Assembly: GCF_902497895.1 (NCBI RefSeq)
Contig: NZ_CABVHQ010000013.1
Coordinates: 1 to 64,000 of the forward strand
Length of the DNA: 64,000 bases
Direction of reading: 5' to 3'
DNA from: Pseudomonas fluorescens
Lineage (GTDB): Bacteria; Pseudomonadota; Gammaproteobacteria; Pseudomonadales; Pseudomonadaceae
The first letter of the stretch is position 1, and every line of letters starts with the position of its first letter. The position numbers were made by a program, and so were the translations under genes. The notes under the pieces are model-generated. The model was not told the origin of the DNA. It saw nothing but the letters and a program-made list of their open reading frames with translations, and ran no database searches. Below are positions 28,501 to 36,927 of the stretch, piece after piece.

Positions 28501-28568
28501 AACTCCTGGTAGACCGCCTGTGCCAATATGTCGGAGGCTTTTTCCTGTGTTGCCGTGGTGTCTGTCAT
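25540..28568 (-). pseudogene. Frameshifted giant toxin-like gene (DUF6543-like family)
   Basis: One ancestral reading frame of about 1,020 codons is now split into three. Piece 1 (28568-26955, 537 residues) starts at an ATG with an AGGA site. Piece 2 (27073-26426) and piece 3 (26457-25540, 305 residues) follow in successive frames. Each junction needs the same one-base correction. Near 26975, removing one A of AAA joins RVQ to SREDGDNEP. Near 26463, removing one T of GAATTT gives PEFVYVEAPPLPHRK. Piece 2 carries the family's SH3-like block around VEGRWYAKVPGRISGHGWAR. Piece 3 is a charged helical C-terminal domain without known motif. Codon use stays good throughout, so the breaks are recent or are sequencing errors. 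Confidence 0.8.
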
Positions 28569-28821
28569 TTCAACATCCTGTCGTCATGTATTGAGCCGCG
28601 GGCCTGCCTGGCCTGCTTCAACAGGATGTAACGCGCTTTCGCGGGGCCCTGTGCGGTAACTAAATACCCCCCCATGCGCCCGCCCAGCCCGACTCACAAA
28701 ACTTTCACACTGGATTGGCGATACTTACTAGCACTATGGCCGCTCATTCTTTCGAGCGTTTTTTGTCGCTGGCGCGTAGAAATCTCCAGCGGTTGAAGTC
28801 TTTAATCGGCTGGAGCCCTGA

Positions 28822-30576
28822 ATGGCATTGTTTAAACGCAGCAACACGTCTGCGAAAAAATTTGATTGGGCGGGCCTCGGCTGGCTGTTTCTGTTCTTCT
28901 GGTATTTTTCCGGCATTACCCAACTGCTGATCCTGCTGACCGGCACCTCCGGCTTCGCCGGATTCCGTCAAGCCTTCTTGATGAGTGCCGTGTGGCTGGC
29001 GCCGATGCTGTTGTTCCCGGCCCGCACCCGTTTGCTGGCGGCGCTGATCGGTGTGGTGTTGTGGGCCTGTTCGATGGCGAGCCTGGGCTACTTCTTCGTC
29101 TATCAGCAAGAGTTCTCGCAAAGCGTCATCTTCATCATGTTCGAATCGAACATCTCCGAAGCCGGCGAGTACGCAACCCAATACTTTGCCTGGTGGATCA
29201 TCCTGGGGTTCCTTGCCCACAGCGCCTTGGCGATATTTCTCTGGACCCGCTTGCGCCCGGTGTATCTGCCCCGTGGCCAGGCCCTTGTCGCGGCCATGGC
29301 GATTCTGGTCACCGTGATCGGCTATCCATTGGTCAGGCAGGTGATCAAGAACGACACCCTGGCCGGCGCCATCGAGAAATTCGAAACCCGGGTTGAACCC
29401 GCTGTGCCGTGGCAGATGGTCGTTGCCTGGCGCCGCTACTCCCAGCAACTGGAAAACATGCAAGGCATGCTCGACAACGTCAGCAAGATCCCGCCATTGC
29501 ATAACCTCAAGGACGCCATGGCCAACCAGCCGGCGACTCTGGTGCTGGTGATTGGCGAATCGACCAACCGTCAGCGCATGAGCCTGTATGGCTACCCTCG
29601 GGAAACCACCCCGGAACTGGACAAGCTCAAGGACCAGTTGACGGTTTTCGATAACGTCATCACTCCGCGCCCCTATACCATCGAAGCCTTGCAGCAGGTA
29701 TTGACCTTCGCCGACGAAGAAAACCCGGACCTGTACCTCAAGACCCCGTCGCTGGTCAGCATGATGAAACAGGCAGGTTACAAGACTTACTGGATCACCA
29801 ACCAGCAGACCATGACCAAGCGCAACACCATGCTCACGACCTTCTCCGAACAGGCCGACGAGCAGGTGTACCTCAATAACAATCGCAACCAGAATGCCCG
29901 CCAGTACGACGGCGATGTGCTGGAACCGTTCTCCAAGGCATTGGCCGACGGCGCACCGCGCAAACTCATCATCGTGCACCTGTTGGGCACGCACATGAGC
30001 TACCAGTACCGTTACCCACCGACCTTCGACACGTTCACCGATCGCAAAGGCGTACCGGCCGGCGTGCGCGACGACCAGTTGCCGACCTACAACAGCTATG
30101 ACAACGCCGTGCGGTACAACGACTTTGTGGTGTCGAGCCTGATCAAGGACTACGCCAAGACCGACCCGAACGGCTTCTTGCTGTACCTTTCCGATCATGG
30201 CGAAGACGTATTCGACTCCCCAGGCCACAGCACCCTGGGGCGCAACGAGGGCAAGCCGACCGCGCCGATGTACACCATTCCGTTCATGGCCTGGGCTTCA
30301 CCGAAATGGCGTGAAAGCCACGATTGGGATTTCACCGGTGACCTGTCCCGCCCTTACAGCAGTTCGCACTTCATCCATACCTGGGCCGACCTGGCCGGAT
30401 TGAGCTTTGACGAACTGGATCACAGCAAAAGCCTGGTCCACGACAACTTCAAAGAGCGCCCGTTGCTGATCGGCAACCCGTATGAAAGTAAAAAGAAGGC
30501 CTTGATCGACTTCAGCCTGATGAAGCCCAAGCGCACGCCGCAAACTCCCGCGGATGCGGCGGTCGTGCTCAAGTAA
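28822..30576 (+). CDS. cptA: Phosphoethanolamine transferase CptA
   Basis: A 584-residue inner-membrane enzyme of the EptA/CptA family. Five N-terminal membrane helices (to about residue 180) precede a periplasmic alkaline-phosphatase-like catalytic domain. The zinc ligand and nucleophile motif is VIGESTNRQRMSLYGY, with Thr as acceptor, and the later metal-binding motif is YLSDHGEDVFDSPGH. In enterics CptA adds phosphoethanolamine to LPS core; the exact acceptor here is inferred. A GGAG site lies before the ATG. It ends at a bidirectional terminator shared with chrA. Confidence 0.93.
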   Translation: MALFKRSNTSAKKFDWAGLGWLFLFFWYFSGITQLLILLTGTSGFAGFRQAFLMSAVWLAPMLLFPARTRLLAALIGVVLWACSMASLGYFFVYQQEFSQSVIFIMFESNISEAGEYATQYFAWWIILGFLAHSALAIFLWTRLRPVYLPRGQALVAAMAILVTVIGYPLVRQVIKNDTLAGAIEKFETRVEPAVPWQMVVAWRRYSQQLENMQGMLDNVSKIPPLHNLKDAMANQPATLVLVIGESTNRQRMSLYGYPRETTPELDKLKDQLTVFDNVITPRPYTIEALQQVLTFADEENPDLYLKTPSLVSMMKQAGYKTYWITNQQTMTKRNTMLTTFSEQADEQVYLNNNRNQNARQYDGDVLEPFSKALADGAPRKLIIVHLLGTHMSYQYRYPPTFDTFTDRKGVPAGVRDDQLPTYNSYDNAVRYNDFVVSSLIKDYAKTDPNGFLLYLSDHGEDVFDSPGHSTLGRNEGKPTAPMYTIPFMAWASPKWRESHDWDFTGDLSRPYSSSHFIHTWADLAGLSFDELDHSKSLVHDNFKERPLLIGNPYESKKKALIDFSLMKPKRTPQTPADAAVVLK

Positions 30577-30584
30577 TCCTTTTC

Positions 30585-30604
30585 GGGGGCTGATTCCAGC
30601 CCCC
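30585..30604. terminator. Bidirectional terminator between cptA and chrA
   Basis: GGGGGCTG, a four-base ATTC loop, then CAGCCCCC: an 8-bp perfect stem between converging genes. It has CTTTTC on the left side, which gives a T-rich or A-rich flank for chrA, but no T run on the right. Confidence 0.65.
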
Positions 30605-30612
30605 CGTTCGCT

Positions 30613-31830
30613 TCAAGCCCCGATCACGGCGCCACACAAACCGCCCGCCAGCACCACCAGCCAGGGCGGCCATTTCCAGACCATCAGTGCCAGCAAAGCC
30701 AGTACCGCAAGGACGAAGTCCAGTGGTTGAAGAATCGAACTGGTCCACAATGGCTGATACAGTGCGGCCAACAGCAAACCGACCACCGCGGCATTGACCC
30801 CGGCCAGGGCCGCCTGCATACGGCGGTTATGGCGCAATGACTCCCAGAACGGCAGCACGCCCACCACCAGCAGCAGCGATGGCGCAAAGATCGCCAGGAC
30901 ACAGAGCACAGCGCCGCTCCAGCCGCTGATAGCCCCACCGAGAAAGGCGGCAAAGGTGAACAGTGGTCCGGGAACGGCTTGCGCGGCCGCGTAGCCGGCC
31001 AGGAACATATCGTTGCTCACCCAGCCGGGGTTCACCACTTCGCTCTGCAGCAATGGCAAAATCACATGCCCGCCGCCAAACACCAGCGCACCGGTCCGGT
31101 AAAACCCATCGATCAAGGCGACGACCTGGCTCGGCCAGAACCGGGCAAGCAGTGGCAATCCCGCCAGTAACAGCACAAACAGCCCCAGGACCAGACAAGC
31201 GGCGGGACGGCTGACGCGGATCGACAATCCGTCTTGCTGAACATTCACGCCTGGCTTGAGCAACCCCACACCCAAGGCCGCTGCCAATAGCATCACGCCG
31301 ACCTGAACCAGGGCGGTCGGCCACAGCAGCACACAACAGGTGGCGATGCCGGCAATGCACATGCGTATCGGTCCGACACAGAGCATGCGCGCCATCCCCC
31401 AGACCGCCTGGGCGACCACGGCGACGGCAATGATTTTCAGCCCATGCAAAAACCCTGCGGGGAGTGTCCAGCCGCCGTTTGCGATGCCCACGGCCAACAG
31501 CGTCAGGACGATGGCCGAAGGCAAGGTAAAACCGGCCCAGGCAGCCAGCGCCCCAGGGTAACCGGCCCGGGACAGCCCCAGCGCCATCCCCACCTGACTG
31601 CTGGCCGGGCCTGGCAAGAACTGGCACAGCGCGATCAATTCGGCGTACGCCGACTCGCTCAGCCAGCGACGACGCTGGACGAACTCGGTTCGAAAGTAGC
31701 CCAGATGAGCCACCGGCCCACCAAAGGAGGTCAACCCCAGGCGCAGGAAAATCAGAAAAACGGCCCATGCTCTGTCTGGAGCATGGGCCGATTCCGGAAG
31801 CTGTTCATCGAGGCTGGTATGCTCAGTCAT
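30613..31830 (-). CDS. chrA: Chromate transporter ChrA (long form)
   Basis: A 405-residue inner-membrane efflux protein of the CHR family, the bidomain long form. The family motif lies in the first half (GLTSFGGPVAHLGYFR, then FLPGPASSQVGMALG). The second half repeats it in weaker form (GGHVILPLLQ, and QAVPGPLFTFAAFLGG). About ten to twelve hydrophobic stretches. It exports chromate in known members. A GNAT gene on the same strand ends 15 bases upstream, so the two may be co-transcribed. Confidence 0.94.
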   Translation of the reverse strand: MTEHTSLDEQLPESAHAPDRAWAVFLIFLRLGLTSFGGPVAHLGYFRTEFVQRRRWLSESAYAELIALCQFLPGPASSQVGMALGLSRAGYPGALAAWAGFTLPSAIVLTLLAVGIANGGWTLPAGFLHGLKIIAVAVVAQAVWGMARMLCVGPIRMCIAGIATCCVLLWPTALVQVGVMLLAAALGVGLLKPGVNVQQDGLSIRVSRPAACLVLGLFVLLLAGLPLLARFWPSQVVALIDGFYRTGALVFGGGHVILPLLQSEVVNPGWVSNDMFLAGYAAAQAVPGPLFTFAAFLGGAISGWSGAVLCVLAIFAPSLLLVVGVLPFWESLRHNRRMQAALAGVNAAVVGLLLAALYQPLWTSSILQPLDFVLAVLALLALMVWKWPPWLVVLAGGLCGAVIGA

Positions 31831-31845
31831 ATACGCCTGATCTTC

Positions 31846-32337
31846 CTACAAAGATTTGGTCCAGAACAACATGCGGCCGTGGGCCGGGTCGAACTTCCCT
31901 GGGGCGAAACCGAACTTACCGTAGGAGGCCTGAGCCACTGCATTGCCTTCGAGGACTTCCAGGGTGATTTTGCAGCAACCCCGCTGACGGGCGATATCCT
32001 CGACCTTTTGCAGCATTTTCTGACTCAAGCCAAGGCCGCGGTATTTCTTCATCACCGCCACGTCATGCACATTGACCAATGGACGGTAGGCGAAGGTCGA
32101 GAAGCCTTCGAAACAGTTCACCAGCCCGGCCGGCTCGCCTCCGACGAAAGCCAGCACACTGAACGCATAAGGACGCTTGGCCAGCTCGCCGGCCAGGTTA
32201 TGCAACACATCGAGCGACAACGGCTTGCCACCGCCCATGGGGTCTTCGGCATAGTGGTTCAGGACCAGACTGATCGCCTCGGCATGCACCGGGTTGGTAT
32301 AGCTGGCCTGTAGTACCAGAATTTCAGCGGATTCCAT
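31846..32337 (-). CDS. GNAT-family N-acetyltransferase
   Basis: A cytosolic acetyltransferase of about 163 residues. The acetyl-CoA site (motif A) is VMKKYRGLGLSQKMLQKVED near the middle, followed by motif B with GNAVAQASYGKFGF. The C-terminus (AHGRMLFWTKSL) is typical of a plain single-domain GNAT. Three in-frame ATGs lie near the start (32355, 32343, 32337); a GAGG six bases before the last favours 32337. Substrate unknown. It is upstream of chrA on the same strand. Confidence 0.88.
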   Translation of the reverse strand: MESAEILVLQASYTNPVHAEAISLVLNHYAEDPMGGGKPLSLDVLHNLAGELAKRPYAFSVLAFVGGEPAGLVNCFEGFSTFAYRPLVNVHDVAVMKKYRGLGLSQKMLQKVEDIARQRGCCKITLEVLEGNAVAQASYGKFGFAPGKFDPAHGRMLFWTKSL

Positions 32338-32467
32338 TTCCATCCTCGATCGCATAGTGATTTACCCTTCCCCAACACGTCCCCAGACGGTTGAAAGAGC
32401 CAGAGGACCTTATCGCGGCCGGACCCGCTCCGACAATACCTGTATGAAGTTGCCGTAGTCTTTAGGG

Positions 32468-33076
32468 TTATTCCGTCAGCGTCTGGGTTGATGTCCTACA
32501 TCCCCAAATCTGCTCTTCGGTCCAGCCCAGTTCAGCAAAGTCTTCAGCACGCAACGCCGCTTCACCGGCGCAGAAGAACTCGTCCAGTTGCGGCGGCTTG
32601 ACCGAAGTCCCGCTGAGCATGGCGTGGACCTGACCACGGTGATGCAGCTGGTGTTCGAACAAATGGGCGAGCATACGCAAGCGGCTATCGCGCTGCGGAT
32701 GAGCGCGGGCAATGGTCACCACACGGTCCAGGTCCGCGTCCTGCAGCGGTTCGCAGTAGGCGATCAAACGTCGGTCCACCAGGGACTGTTCGCGCTTGAG
32801 GTCGACGCTGGTGTCGAATGGTTCGTCTTGGGTGAAGAACACATAACAATCGGGATGCGGCGACTCTCCTCGCAGTTCTCGCTCCAGGGCATCCACATAA
32901 AACCAGTCGCAGGTCAGGATGTGATTGAGGGTGGCCTTGATGCTCGGAAAGAAGCTGACACGCTGTGCAACAAACTCAGCCTGGCTCAACTGTCCGCAGG
33001 CCTTGGCCAAACGGTGATTGGCCCAGGCATTCTGATAGGCCATGGTCAGCAAATGGTGGGACAGAGGCTGGTCCAC
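32468..33076 (-). CDS. DinB family protein
   Basis: A 202-residue four-helix DinB/YfiT-like protein. The three metal-ligand histidines of the family fit ATLNHILTCDWFY (helix 2) and LFEHQLHHRGQVHAML (helix 4). Some relatives are metal-dependent thiol transferases; the role here is unknown. The GTG start at 33076 is chosen because GGGAGG lies seven bases before it. The open frame continues upstream into zapE without family likeness. It lies 20 bases downstream of zapE on the same strand. Confidence 0.87.
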   Translation of the reverse strand: MDQPLSHHLLTMAYQNAWANHRLAKACGQLSQAEFVAQRVSFFPSIKATLNHILTCDWFYVDALERELRGESPHPDCYVFFTQDEPFDTSVDLKREQSLVDRRLIAYCEPLQDADLDRVVTIARAHPQRDSRLRMLAHLFEHQLHHRGQVHAMLSGTSVKPPQLDEFFCAGEAALRAEDFAELGWTEEQIWGCRTSTQTLTE

Positions 33077-33095
33077 GGTGGCACCTCCCAGGGTT

Positions 33096-34217
33096 CTAAT
33101 GCACTGCGCCAAAACGCTGCAATTGCATTTCCCGCAACCGACTGAGGGTGCGGCGAAACGGAAATTCCAGGTAACCCTCGGTGTACAAGGATTCCATGGG
33201 CACCTGCGCCTCAATGTACAGCGGCACCTTACGGTCGTAACACTCATCGACCAAGGCGATGAAGCGCCGCACGCTATCGTCATGCACCGATAACTGCGGC
33301 AACTCCCGGTCGCCAGCGTCGACTCGCTCGACCCCGTCTTCCGTACCGCGGGCAATCCGCCCGGGGCGTTTTCGGGCGCTGAGATTGGGCACTTCACTTA
33401 AAAGAATAGCGCTGAATCTGTCGCACAAAACCATGAAATCCATTGCCGCAAAGGGTTGTTCACACAGGTCGGCATAACGGCACCAAAGCACTGTGACGCT
33501 GGACTGCATGACCGTGACAGCGCGATAACCGATGCTCACCGCTTCACTGGAAACCGCTTGCCCGACAGTCAGCCCCTTGAACACCTCGCCAGTGGGGCCT
33601 GGCTGGCCCGAGCTATTGATCCAATAACGCTGGATCCCGACACCCGGATGCAAACGATGGTCTTCTGCGCCATCCACCGCCAGCACCTGCATATGAGTGT
33701 TGATCGCGGCAATCGCCGGTAGAAATCGGTCACGGTTGAAGCCATCGGCATAGAGGTGTTCCGGCGGCTGATTGGACGTGGAGACTATGACCACCCCCTC
33801 CTCGAACATCACCTGGAACAGTCGCCCGAGGATGATCGCGTCGCCGATGTCATTCACGAACAACTCATCGAAACACAGCACCCGCACCTGTGCGCTGAGC
33901 TCGCGGGCCAGCGCCTGCAAGGGGTCGGCAGTGCCGGTCAGCTGGAACGAGCGCTGATGCACCCAGCCCATGAAATGGTGAAAGTGCTGACGGCGGGCCG
34001 GGATGCGCAGACTTTGATAGAACTGGTCCATCAACCAGGTCTTGCCCCGCCCGACCGGACCCCACAGGTAAACCCCGGTGACTTTCGTCTGATGCTGATG
34101 CAAAGCGCCATGGCAACGCTCAAGCGCCTGCACCACTTTCCATTGCGCATCGTCCTGGACGAAGCCCTGTTGTTCAATGGCATGTCGATAGGCGCTGAGA
34201 GGGGAATCGAAGGTCAT
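33096..34217 (-). CDS. zapE: Cell division ATPase ZapE (AFG1-like)
   Basis: A 373-residue P-loop ATPase of the AFG1/ZapE family, which binds FtsZ and acts in constriction under stress (known for E. coli ZapE). Walker A is GPVGRGKT at 53-60, Walker B lies in RVLCFDELFVND, and STSNQPPEHLY carries the sensor residue. The start at 34217 (MTFDSPLSAYRHA) matches the family; an upstream in-frame extension of 36 codons does not. Probably co-transcribed with the DinB gene. Confidence 0.93.
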   Translation of the reverse strand: MTFDSPLSAYRHAIEQQGFVQDDAQWKVVQALERCHGALHQHQTKVTGVYLWGPVGRGKTWLMDQFYQSLRIPARRQHFHHFMGWVHQRSFQLTGTADPLQALARELSAQVRVLCFDELFVNDIGDAIILGRLFQVMFEEGVVIVSTSNQPPEHLYADGFNRDRFLPAIAAINTHMQVLAVDGAEDHRLHPGVGIQRYWINSSGQPGPTGEVFKGLTVGQAVSSEAVSIGYRAVTVMQSSVTVLWCRYADLCEQPFAAMDFMVLCDRFSAILLSEVPNLSARKRPGRIARGTEDGVERVDAGDRELPQLSVHDDSVRRFIALVDECYDRKVPLYIEAQVPMESLYTEGYLEFPFRRTLSRLREMQLQRFGAVH

Positions 34218-34456
34218 ACAGGCAGGCTGGTCCGGGGCTGAAGCCGGCCAGTATGCCATGCCCCGCATCGTACTTGCGGCACAACGTCGGTTTCCAACAG
34301 CGTTTTGCGGATGATCCACGGACATTACTTGTCAAGTATGTAATCTTCGCGCCACGCTGGCGTTAACTCCCACTTAATAGAATGACCACAGACTGCACCC
34401 GTGACTTCATATCACGTCCGAAACGGACGCCACATACGTTTGAGGGGAAACCCGGC

Positions 34457-34678
34457 ATGAAACTTTCAACTCTGATCCTCGCTGGCCTGATGACCGTTAG
34501 TTCTGCCACAGTCTTCGCCGAAGGGGGTGCTGAACGAATAAGGCAACATTGGGACAACTTTAAGTTGAGTCAGCAACACGTCCACGGTAAAGCCGATAGC
34601 ATGGCGTCCGTCGACACAGTTAAAACCGCACCTGCCAATGATTATCAGGTAGTAAAAGAACAACAGCCCAGCACCTGA
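34457..34678 (+). CDS. Small exported protein, EGGAER type
   Basis: A 73-residue protein with a clear signal peptide (KLSTLILAGLMTVSSATVFA, residues 2-21) and a 50-residue mature part starting EGGAERIRQHWDNF. The EGGAER start after the signal recalls small secreted Pseudomonas proteins related to the N-terminal part of PtrA. That likeness is weak and function is unknown. GAGGGGAAA precedes the ATG. Confidence 0.7.
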   Translation: MKLSTLILAGLMTVSSATVFAEGGAERIRQHWDNFKLSQQHVHGKADSMASVDTVKTAPANDYQVVKEQQPST

Positions 34679-34860
34679 CCCCAGGCAACAATCTATTAAA
34701 CTCTGGCACTACCGCCCCATTGGCAGAGATTAGTTTTGGCGTCCTTTTGGACGCCATGTTTATAACTTGCCCATAAGCAAACTGACCGATAATTACAAAT
34801 ACGTTATTACACAGCATTGAACTTTTCAGTGTATTTCCGCGCGATACACATTAACCGCCA

Positions 34861-34950
34861 AAAGATCGCAGCCTGCGGCAGCTCCTACATCGATCGGTTT
34901 TTTGCAGGTGTACACAAATCCTGTAGGAGCTGCCGCAGGCTGCGATCTTT
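34861..34950. repeat. Perfect 29-bp REP inverted pair
   Basis: AAAGATCGCAGCCTGCGGCA and the next nine bases (34861-34889) are mirrored exactly at 34922-34950 with a 32-base spacer. This is a different sequence family from the pair at 21615. Half copies lie at 19881 and 36880-36912. Confidence 0.95.
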
Positions 34951-34977
34951 TGATCTTCAATCCACCCTAAATCCACC

Positions 34978-35142
34978 CTACCGATCCACCTTATGCCGCG
35001 CCGCATACAAACACAGCATCTCCATCGCCAGGGTCGCTGCCGCCAGTGAGGTGATATCCGCGTTGTCATAGGCCGGTGCGACTTCCACCACATCCATGCC
35101 CACCAGATTGATCCCGCGCAAGCCGCCGAGAATTTCCAGCGC
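34978..35142 (-). pseudogene. 3' remnant of an agmatinase/ureohydrolase gene
   Basis: The last 54 codons or so of a ureohydrolase remain. [20 protein letters not shown] is followed by [19 protein letters not shown] and a normal C-terminal helix. This matches the end of agmatinase/guanidinobutyrase-type enzymes. The manganese-binding Asp/His motifs that lie upstream are missing; the frame before position 35142 is unrelated. The fragment is therefore nonfunctional. It ends beside a REP pair. Confidence 0.75.
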
Positions 35143-35246
35143 ACCTGGTCCGAAATCGAGCCCAGGTGCCGGGGGATGCACAGCGGGCATTCGAGGAGGA
35201 TTTGCTGACGGCGTTTTCCCTGAACCCGCTTGCGCAAGCGCGCTAA
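35143..35246 (+). pseudogene. Possible 3' remnant of an unidentified gene
   Basis: In the plus direction, codons ending at TAA 35244-35246 read [20 protein letters not shown] and then AQAR, which looks like the helical C-terminus of a real protein. Nothing upstream continues it; it abuts the agmatinase remnant. I cannot name the parent gene. Support is composition and plausibility only. Confidence 0.3.
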
Positions 35247-35269
35247 AGTGAGCCAATCAACCAGAGAAC

Positions 35270-35746
35270 ATGTCCATGCGCAGATTCATCGGTTTATCCC
35301 TCGTCCTGCTCTTGCTCAGTCTCAGCGCCTGCGCCCTGTTCCCCCATCGGGATCCGCTGAACATCAATATGGTGGGCATCGAGCCGCTGCAGAGCCAGGA
35401 TCTGGAAGTGCGCTTCGCGGTGAAGATTCGCCTGCAAAACCCCAATGAAACGCCGATTGACTACAACGGAGTAGCGCTGAATCTTGAAGTCAACGGGCAG
35501 CCGCTGGCCACTGGCGTGAGCGATCAAAAAGGCTCCATCCCGCGCTTCTCCGAAACCATCCTGACGGTGCCGGTCAGTGTCTCGGCGTTTTCCGTGTTGC
35601 GCCAGACACTGGGTCTGGGCAAAACCCAAAGCCTCGACAACCTGCCCTATGTGCTGCGCGGCAAACTCGCGGGTGGACTGTTCGGTACCATGCGTTTTGT
35701 CGATCACGGCAATCTCAGCCTGCCGGGTTCGACCGCAGCCTGGTGA
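35270..35746 (+). CDS. LEA type 2 family lipoprotein
   Basis: A 158-residue lipoprotein. The signal peptide ends in a lipobox LSAC (Cys at about residue 21). The rest is a single LEA-14/WHy immunoglobulin-like beta domain (VGIEPLQSQDLEVRFAVKI, then RLQNPNETPIDYNGVALNLE). Family members are linked to desiccation or stress in plants; the bacterial role is unsettled. In-frame ATGs at 35270 and 35276 are both possible. Its 5' side is built from gene remnants, so the local promoter may be new. Confidence 0.9.
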   Translation: MSMRRFIGLSLVLLLLSLSACALFPHRDPLNINMVGIEPLQSQDLEVRFAVKIRLQNPNETPIDYNGVALNLEVNGQPLATGVSDQKGSIPRFSETILTVPVSVSAFSVLRQTLGLGKTQSLDNLPYVLRGKLAGGLFGTMRFVDHGNLSLPGSTAAW

Positions 35747-35878
35747 GCGGTACATTCTCCGTAGCATTTGCCGAGCCTGCGAGGCTGCGTTCGAGCCGGG
35801 GTCGCGCTCGACCGAAGTCCTCGCAAATATCTCAATCCTTCACAAACCGCACGCCCGGCCTGGCCCGTTCATCCACGC

Positions 35879-35996
35879 GATCTTTTGATCTTCGGCGGCC
35901 TTCAAAATCGCCAAAAGATCGCAGGCTTCGCCAGCTCCTACGCCGACCGTGTATACCCGCGATTGCCCGTAGGCTGCGATCTTTTGATCTTGGCCC
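35879..35996. repeat. Degenerate REP cluster
   Basis: AAAAGATCGCAGGCTTCGCC at 35913-35932 and the opposed TAGGCTGCGATCTTTTGATC (35970-35989) form an imperfect inverted pair of the same type as 34861-34950. A further GATCTTTTGATCTT precedes it at 35879. Confidence 0.75.
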
Positions 35997-35998
35997 GT

Positions 35999-36250
35999 CT
36001 ATTTCGCTGCCATCAACCGATTGACTTCACTGCGCACCATGTTGGCGAACTCCGGTGGAGACAGGGTATCGAGCTCCGAACGCACCCATTCCGCCCATTT
36101 GCCCTTGCGCTTGGAGCGCTCGCCGAACAAGCGCGCGCCCTCGCCTTTGGCCTTGCCCAGGTTGCTCTGCCAAAGGTCGAACAGACGGGACTTTTCATCT
36201 TCGAGCGCCGCGCGCTCGGCAAGGGGCTGGTTAGCCAGATTGAAGCTCAT
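35999..36250 (-). CDS. Small hypothetical protein
   Basis: An 83-residue soluble, highly charged, mostly helical protein (ALEDEKSRLFDLWQSNLGKA) ending in NRLMAAK. No signal peptide, membrane segment or known motif is visible. Its stop lies next to the REP cluster. Codon use fits the host. An AGGT site precedes the ATG. Function unknown. Confidence 0.65.
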   Translation of the reverse strand: MSFNLANQPLAERAALEDEKSRLFDLWQSNLGKAKGEGARLFGERSKRKGKWAEWVRSELDTLSPPEFANMVRSEVNRLMAAK

Positions 36251-36415
36251 GGGAGTTACCTGCTGCGTAAAATAGGCGACATCTTACACTGTAGAAAGAA
36301 ATGTCTCGGCCTGGATTTCTTGTCGACTGTCAGCTCAGGTACAAAATGGCTGCAACTTTTTCCCCTGTAGCCGACTCCATTGTTGACTGCCCATTCACCT
36401 GCAAGGAGTCCCCCA

Positions 36416-36736
36416 ATGGCCCGGAAAAATGCCGCGCAAATGGCCGAAGATCAGATCAAGGATCAAACCTTCAGCGAGCTGCAGACCCTGATCGAAGAGT
36501 CGGAAACCTTACTCAAAAACAGTGCTTCGCTGGTGGGCGAGGAAGCTGAAGGTCTGCGTCAACAAGTCGCGCTGAAACTCAAGCAGGCACGGGACGCCGT
36601 ATCGAACGTGCGCGACCGCAGTAAACCTGTGGTCGATGCCACGCAACTCTATATCGGCGGCCACCCTTGGCAAACCGTAGCGATTTCCGCCGGGTTTGGT
36701 CTGGTGGTGGGCCTTTTGCTGGGACGTCGCAACTAA
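36416..36736 (+). CDS. ElaB/YqjD-type DUF883 membrane-anchored protein
   Basis: A 106-residue protein with a long charged N-terminal helix (LQTLIEESETLLKNSASLVG and on), then a C-terminal membrane helix with a glycine-rich face (TVAISAGFGLVVGLLLGRRN). E. coli ElaB and YqjD are inner-membrane, ribosome-associated stationary-phase proteins (family knowledge); that role is inferred here. GCAAGGAG precedes the ATG. A strong terminator hairpin follows. Confidence 0.9.
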   Translation: MARKNAAQMAEDQIKDQTFSELQTLIEESETLLKNSASLVGEEAEGLRQQVALKLKQARDAVSNVRDRSKPVVDATQLYIGGHPWQTVAISAGFGLVVGLLLGRRN

Positions 36737-36742
36737 GTCATG

Positions 36743-36763
36743 AGGGGGGACTTGCGCCCCCCT
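36743..36763 (+). terminator. Terminator hairpin after the DUF883 gene
   Basis: AGGGGGG (36743-36749) and CCCCCCT (36757-36763) pair around a seven-base loop and are followed by TAACTAT. It lies six bases past the stop. Confidence 0.7.
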
Positions 36764-36927
36764 TAACTATGTACCGCAGCCCCCCACGCATTCGTTCTAA
36801 CGTCCCGCCATGAAGATCCGTCTGCATTCGGACAGATCAGGACGAGCGCTCCCTCCATGGCAATTATTCCGCTTTCCCAAAAATCGCAGCCTGGGGCAGC
36901 TCCTGCAGTCGGCATGAGCCTGGCACC

